Position numbers and translations under genes: made by a program. Positions 58,610-64,000 of a stretch of DNA of 64,000 nt are shown piece by piece. Under the pieces are notes generated by a model. That model made no database searches and was not told the origin of the DNA. It saw only the letters and a program-made list of their open reading frames with translations. How positions within the stretch are numbered: position 1 is the stretch's first letter; each line of letters begins with the position of its first letter. Source of the DNA: Anticarsia gemmatalis (lineage: Eukaryota > Arthropoda > Insecta > Lepidoptera > Erebidae); assembly GCF_050436995.1 (NCBI RefSeq), contig NC_134766.1, positions 7,502,001 to 7,566,000 of the forward strand, written 5' to 3'.

Positions 58610-58860
58610 TGTACGAGCATCGCCACAATATGATTTATATTGTTTTACTTTTATATGAAATAAGCAATATCGTCATACACGCGCGGTCTATATAAATCTA
58701 GGTTAATACTTTGTAATGTAGTGTGTACAATAAACTCAACCAGCAAGTACGGACACAATACAGTGATTTTATTTCCTGTGAACATCCCGTCTGCTGCGAC
58801 AACCTACCACAACACACTCCACACAATTACAACTCAGTGTACGGGTAAACTGCTCGTACA
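58610..58860 (+). repeat. 3' LTR
   Basis: 251 bp with no difference seen from the 5' LTR. AATAAA is at 58729-58734. Region 58505-58609 between the ORF and LTR is T-rich. Confidence 0.95.
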
Positions 58861-59235
58861 CATTGATTTATCGATAGTTCATCAACTATAATATATATGG
58901 CGCATCTTCGACCGGAGGCACCGGTTGACTTGAAATGATCCTGTGACCGCGCGCTCTCCCCCCCTCTATCTCGAAAACGGTTCACCGTAAAAAAAAAATC
59001 AAACAAAATTTGTAGAGAATTTTATACTGTACAATATTGGTAATGAATACGAATTCAAAAATTCCATAGGAAATGAGATATTTACAAAAAAAGCTCAAAA
59101 AACCGGTTTTTGGGACTTTGGACCTTGAAATTTTATAGTTGCGTACACCCTACCATATGTAGGTTTTGAGACAACTTTTAGGGTGTCAATATACAAGTAT
59201 TTACAGACTTACAGCTGGGTATCTCGAATTCCGAG
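58861..59235. repeat. Right long inverted repeat arm (375 bp)
   Basis: It begins cattgatttatcgatag, the inverse of the left arm's inner end, and ends ctcgaattccgag. The first five bases are also the BEL target duplication. The symmetry continues a few bases into the loop before the 5' duplication (tattaat), so BEL inserted inside this arm. Confidence 0.85.
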
Positions 59236-59302
59236 ATCCTTACCTAATTTAAGCTTAATTGACTGCACTATGCATAAAGATCCTTTTGACCTTATTTGGT
59301 AC

Positions 59303-59714
59303 TAGCTGACCCGCGCAACTTCGCTTGCGTCACATAAGAGAGAATGGGTCAGAATTTTTCACGTTTTTGTAACACTTTTTTACCGTTACTCTGCTCCTAT
59401 TGGTCGTAGCGTGATGATATAAAATATGCTTCTTTTTCACGAAAAACATTTTTAAAATTTTATATCTCTTAATATAACGAAGTCGCGCTAAGGCATATCC
59501 GCCATTAAAACAGTTGCCATGACAACAGGATTTTGTTAATTTAATGTCATTATAATATTGATTATTCGGGACTTCGATCGCCAGCTGAATTTTCCCGGGA
59601 AACGCGTCATTTTCCCGGGGTAAAAAGTAGCCTATGTCCTTTCTCGGGTATCAAAATATCTCCATACCAAATTTCATGCAAATTGGTTCAGTAGTTTAGG
59701 CGTGATTGAGTAGC

Positions 59715-59749
<35 letters not shown>

Positions 59750-59781
59750 GTTACTTTCGCATTTATAATATTAGTATGGAT
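59303..59781. repeat. Full-length RTE-like repeat with (CAGA)n tract
   Basis: It starts 'actagctgacccgcgcaact' and ends 'tataatattagtatggat'. At 59713-59757 there is a run of about ten CAGA units. Short poly-CAGA/GTCT runs at the same place in other copies (42590, 43018) show that it is part of the family. It lies upstream of the caspase start. Confidence 0.75.
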
Positions 59782-60043
59782 TTTCATGATAATGTGCGCA
59801 CATTTATGAGTCATCAATAGTTCCTGTTACAGCAAATGCATTTTATTGATGGCAAAACCTTTTTGCATGATGTCATCATAAAATCCCCTCAACATATTGT
59901 TTATCATATCACTTCGATTAGATAAAAATTAGATTATAACACAAAAGATAGTATTGATACAGTGTCACAAATTGAAAGACATGTCGAACTAATACATGTG
60001 TTTTGAAATCTTTATAAATTGATATAGTGTTCTGTGTGAAAAT

Positions 60044-62432
60044 ATGGACCGAACGTGGTCGGAGGTATTGACTAAAAAGAAGAAGAAGAAATTAAATTTT
60101 GCTTCTGCAATGATTGACAATTCTAGCGACGAGGCTGATAGGTTAGCTTCGCTGGAAATTTCTAGTCCTAACGGAGACAGTAATCCCGAAGTGTGTAGTC
60201 CGAATTCTGAAACCTCAGCAAAGTATAGGATGAATTGGTACCGCAACGAAGTGGTAAGAGATGCTGTTATGAGTAGGGAGCCGTTAGGCGAAACGGAACT
60301 GGAGAAGCAGGAGTTAGAAAGTCAATCCAGTAGTTCCAGATTGACCAATGATGTCAAAATTATTGAAGAAGAGTCTCAAGAGGAGCCTCCACATGAATGG
60401 ATCAACACAAAAGCATTATCGAAGTATGCTTCGACCTATGAACTGGAGAAATTCGAGAAAAACACAATGCTTGTGTTCAACCAAGTGAATGTAAATGGGC
60501 ATGAGCCGAGAGTTGGCACCCAAGCAGACGTAGACGCTTTAAAAAAGACATTCGAAAAGTTTAATTTCGAAGTGACAGTGCATGATGATTTTACAAAAGA
60601 GCAAATTTTTAATGAGCTTAAAAGATGTAAGGGCATTTTTTATTTATTTGGGTTTTGGTGATTGTTTTTGGCGAAATATTGTGAAATATGTTATCATGTA
60701 ACGTTGCATTGTGTTGCATGTAGAAGTTGAGACCTTGAGATGTAAGTGTGTGATAAAACGGCAGCGTCATATCCTCCTTAGTTCGGACCTTTAAGACATT
60801 CTTTCTTCTATATCTATTCAAGGCATTCTTTAGTGTAGAATGTATTAGAAAAATAACTAATTATTTTATTGTTCGATAAATAAAATGCGAATTGTTTTTA
60901 ATACGTCAGAATTTCCAGGTTTATTCAAATTTTAAATAACATTAATCCGCTGTGTCCTCTAGGTGTGATCAGACTTTATTTGCATAAAGATTCTTATTTT
61001 TTCTTCAATACATTAATACGTTAATTAATAAATAATAATAATAAATGTAACCTATGTCCTACTGCTGGGCAAGGGTCTCCTCCCGTAATGAGGAAGGGAG
61101 TAAGGTCTTCAGTCCACTACGCTGGCCAAGTGCGGGTTGGGAGCCGTTAATTTTCACGTTAAAGCTTGACTTGGTCATCAGTATTCTTATCTTTCCGCCC
61201 GGCATTTTGTTGTGCTTTGTTTAATAGCATAACAATCCGAAGATAAACGAAATATAAATTATTTATAGCGGACGTAATCAGAGATAACAGTCGCAAATGT
61301 TGTCCATCTTTAAAAAAAAAAAAAATATCACGCCTGTTAAGGTGTAGAACCATATGAAATAAAATCGCGTTTCGCCATTAACAATGTTAGTCTCATGTAA
61401 TAGGGAGCAAGGAGCAAGCCTATTGCTATTACCGATCACATTACCAAGCTCAAGATTACAATTGCGAATATTATATTTTATTAATTATGAAAGTATTCAG
61501 AAGTATATAAGTATGTTTATCAGTTAGTTGGTTACCATAGTACACGCTCGGCTTAGTTTGCAATCAAATGACCGTGTGTGAGTTGTCCAATGATATTTAT
61601 TTATTTATTTTAAATTAGGAAAAGACCGATAGCACGATAGAGGATAGCAGTCGGATACTAAGAATTTATCGATATAAAAACTCTTTCTTGAGTTATTCAA
61701 CATTTGCTTTGTGTTATCGCTATTTTTATTATCTTGTTGTTAACTATTACATAAGTAATCATTATCATTTGTTTTTATAATTATAACACGGGGTATTTAT
61801 CTTTTGATGGCCGGAAATGAAATATTGAGTGTATCAAAGTGCGGGAAAATGGAGTTGATGATTAAGTGGCTTTAAGCAGTGTGAGTTGATTCCATTCAAA
61901 TTTGTATGGATTTTTTCTCCTGTCAGTGTGAGGCGCCCAGAGCCAATTGCACTCACTGGTCGCTAAAAAATCTGCGTGATAGGCGACTCTTGGCAGTCAT
62001 TCCATAGATGGGTGACCGCACACTGCAGTGGCATTTGAACTGGACGTCTCCCTGGTTCATTGGGCACGTAATTAGTAGGTCCCGGTTGATGTCAATTAAG
62101 ATAACAGTCGTTAAACCACGTCAACAGGCCTTCGGGCGGAACACTTTGACACTCACACACAATCTTCCTTTGCCTCATTCACATTCATACATCTTGTCAT
62201 ACAGGACCGCCGGTTACGAGTTCTTTGTTAACCATATTTGTTTTATTTTACAGACAGTTCTCAAAATTTCACGGACTATGGTTGTGTAGCGGTGGCTGTG
62301 CTAACTCACGGGACGGACAATGGACTCCTGAGGGCTAAAGACCAACTGTACAGCGAGATCGAGATCATTAACCTCTTCAAAGTTCACAACAAACCTACTT
62401 TAGTCACCAAACCGAAACTACTGCTTATTCAG
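60044..62432 (+). CDS. Caspase, first two coding exons (partial)
   Basis: Exon 1 (60044-60626, 194 codons plus 1 nt, donor GTAAGG) and exon 2 (62254-62432, donor CAG|GTCAGT) join to 254 aa and continue off the window. From about residue 140 the sequence has caspase p20 features: MLVFNQVNVNG, then VGTQADVDALKKTFEKFNF. Exon 2 has VAVAVLTHG with the catalytic His at 213, ending PKLLLIQ just before the expected catalytic QACRG pentapeptide. Residues 1-139 are a long, charged, serine-rich prodomain with KKKKKK (11-16) and a DEAD caspase-type cleavage motif (29-32). There is no CARD or death-effector domain. Caspases are apoptotic cysteine proteases. Which lepidopteran caspase this is I cannot say. 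Confidence 0.88.
61037..61143 (+). repeat. SINE family C in caspase intron 1
   Basis: Contains tgtcctactgctgggcaagg, aggaagggagtaaggtcttc and actacgctggccaagtgcgg. Confidence 0.7.
61480..61612 (+). repeat. SINE family A tail in caspase intron 1
   Basis: The 5' end is missing. It runs from agaagtatataagtatgttt to aatgatatttatttatttat. Confidence 0.75.
61930..62155 (+). repeat. 5S-like SINE (type 1) in caspase intron 1
   Basis: Contains attgcactcactggtcgcta, a partly deleted middle box (gcagtcattccatagatggg then tgaccgcac), and the tail ccacgtcaacaggccttcgg. It ends about 100 bp before exon 2. Between them lies another repeated fragment, cctcattcacattcatacat. Confidence 0.65.
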
Positions 62433-62466
62433 GTCAGTGATTAATTGATTTTTTATTTATTTATAC

Positions 62467-62650
62467 ACTAGCTGACCGCGCAACTTCGCTTGCGTCATAT
62501 AAGATAGAATGGGTCGTATTTTCCCCCATTTTTGTAACATTTTTTACCGGTGCTCTGGTCCTGATGGTCGTAGCGTGATGTTATATAGCTTATAGCCTTT
62601 CTCAATAGATAGGCTATCCAACAGTAAAATAATTTTTCAGTTCGTACCAT
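62467..62650. repeat. RTE-like repeat in caspase intron 2
   Basis: It starts 'actagctgaccgcgcaactt' and is truncated after 'gctatccaacagtaaaataa', lacking the tataatattag end. It begins 35 bp after the exon 2 donor. Confidence 0.7.
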
Positions 62651-64000
62651 TTATGTATGTTAATAGCAAAGTGTAATTTTACTTTTAGTAGAATAGTGGC
62701 AAGTATTTGAACCCGGATCCTTCTTTATCTGATAAATAAACAGAAGGATGTTTTTGAAACTTCCGGCATTCTGAGATCGAAATAGAAATGAGATAAATTT
62801 CGATTACTCATTTTATTATCATTTCATGTACTTGAAATACTTTAAACATGAATCGTGTTTTAGAAACTTTCATCTTTGTCAAAGATACTTATTGTTATTT
62901 GTTTTGTTTTTTATGCTCTTCATACATAGCCCATGTAGTTTGAGCAGTAGTAGAACTGCTGAAAACATGGTTTAGGTTTTATAAGTCTGATACATACAGG
63001 GCATGCTTTTTCCAATTTCTGTTGCAATGTTCTTAAAAGTAGCTTGTGTTTTACAATTTCGATATTGGATAACTACCACGAGTGTAAATCGATTTTTCGC
63101 ACCGCGCTTTTTGATTAAAATAAAACGGTCCCGCATCTCAATAATAACGGGTGTCATAAGCTGGTTTGTAAGTAGGTATGGATAGATGTATGCATGTTTG
63201 TTACTCTTTTGCGAAAAAACTACTGAATGGATTTTAATGAAATTTGGTACACACATGGGTTATAACGTGGACTAACGCGTAGGATATATTTTTCCGGAAA
63301 ACCTTTTTACACTGCAGAAATCACGAGCAGAAGTTACGAGTGAAATATATTCTTCTTCTTCTTATCGTATGGTTAGTGGTTAACCTTGTGTCAAAGTTGT
63401 TCAAGCCGCCCGAAAGGCCTTTGACATTGCTTAACAACTATTATCTTAGTAGACAACAACCGGGACCGACTTTTTACGTGCTCTCCGAAGCACGGAGACG
63501 CCCAGCTCAAATACCACTATGCGGTCACCTATCTATAGAATGACCGCGCCAATGGTTGCTTTATCCACAGATCATTGTCAGACCGATGAGCGCAACTGGC
63601 TATGGGCGCCTCGTGAAATATATTTTAGCCAATGTACCTAGTAGGATGGCTAGCGTATGCAGTGTTCTTCAAGTATATTTTTCATGTCGCATGAATCATG
63701 CATATTATTGTTTTTGTTCTGTAATTCATTGAACGGTAGCATAGATTAGATTAGCTCTATCGATTGGTTAAGGATAAGGACCTCAGGACGAACAAAACAC
63801 GCTGTACTAATTTTTAAAACTATCGCGTTGCATATTATTATAAAATATAAATATAGGATACGGGAATTAATGCGAACACGAATTTTACCTTGCCGTGGTC
63901 TCAAGCTGATTGTGGTTGAAGGCGGCTCGCGTTAATTCTTGCCTTTTGCTTTTTCCACCACCATCATCTAACTTCAGTCTAGCCTTTCTTCCAACTACAT
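62651..64000. repeat. Caspase intron 2, right edge: three repeat pieces
   Basis: 63160-63330 is RTE-like (aaaactactgaatggatttt). 63348-63605 is 5S-like SINE type 1 on the minus strand. 63955-64000 is a minus-strand tail of 5S-like type 2 (gaagaaaggctagactgaag when reversed), cut by the window end. The DNA between them is AT-rich and no caspase exon was found in it. Confidence 0.55.

Larger units (their letters stand above)
50538..58860 (+). mobile_element. Apparently complete BEL/Pao LTR retrotransposon with envelope gene
   Basis: Total 8323 bp: 251-bp LTRs (TGT...ACA), tRNA-Tyr-type primer site, 2486-codon ORF and 3' LTR. CATTG flanks it directly on both sides (50533-50537 and 58861-58865), a 5-bp target duplication usual for BEL/Pao. 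I compared both LTRs base by base and saw no difference, so the insertion must be recent. The polypurine tract before the 3' LTR is weak (ggcagga at 58603-58609). Confidence 0.95.
49646..59235. mobile_element. Element with about 370-bp terminal inverted repeats, split by SINE and BEL insertions
   Basis: The left arm (49646-50015) and right arm (58861-59235) are inverted copies differing at only a few positions I could find (single changes, a poly-T length difference, 5 extra bp in an atatat run). Without the BEL element the whole is about 1.26 kb: two arms and a loop of about 520 bp holding a SINE. No transposase is seen. It is a nonautonomous long-TIR or foldback element of unknown superfamily. 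Confidence 0.75.

Overview
The window is nuclear DNA of a moth, most likely a noctuoid. It is AT-rich, its genes are split by short and long GT-AG introns, and it is full of interspersed repeats that I recognise from lepidopteran genomes: tRNA-headed SINEs, the 'cccactgctgggcaaggg' SINE, 'cgcaacttcgcttgcg' RTE-like repeats and many MITEs. The genus is not determined.

Host genes, left to right. (1) 142-543, minus: first coding exon of a DUSP23-like phosphatase; the catalytic exon lies off the left edge. (2) 14715-27585, minus: complete par-6 polarity gene, 7 coding exons, 312 aa (PB1, semi-CRIB, PDZ). (3) 28396-28934, plus: complete CHCHD7-like twin-CX9C protein, 3 exons, 86 aa, head-to-head with par-6. 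(4) 38510-47488, minus: complete ethanolaminephosphotransferase (EPT1/SELENOI family), 9 coding exons, 395 aa. (5) 60044-62432 and beyond, plus: first two coding exons of a caspase; the exon with the catalytic cysteine is off the right edge. I followed every splice junction and the reading frames join.

Mobile DNA. The main item is an apparently intact 8.3-kb BEL/Pao LTR retrotransposon (50538-58860). Its two 251-bp LTRs show no difference I can see, it has a 5-bp target duplication, a primer site matching tRNA-Tyr, and one uninterrupted 2486-aa ORF encoding Gag, protease, RT, RNase H, integrase and a baculovirus-F-like envelope. It sits in the right arm of an older element with about 370-bp inverted repeats (49646-59235), whose loop already held a SINE. 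Other items: a decayed Copia fragment (4438-6240, minus) inside a segment bounded by 19-bp inverted repeats; a 318-bp tandem array in par-6 intron 2, each full unit carrying a MITE; a cluster of nested MITEs at 29.5-37.6 kb; and two SINE families whose heads resemble 5S rRNA.

The host genes (cell polarity, mitochondrial assembly, phospholipid synthesis, apoptosis, a phosphatase) are unrelated neighbours and do not form a functional cluster. Repeat family names are from recognition, not a database search.
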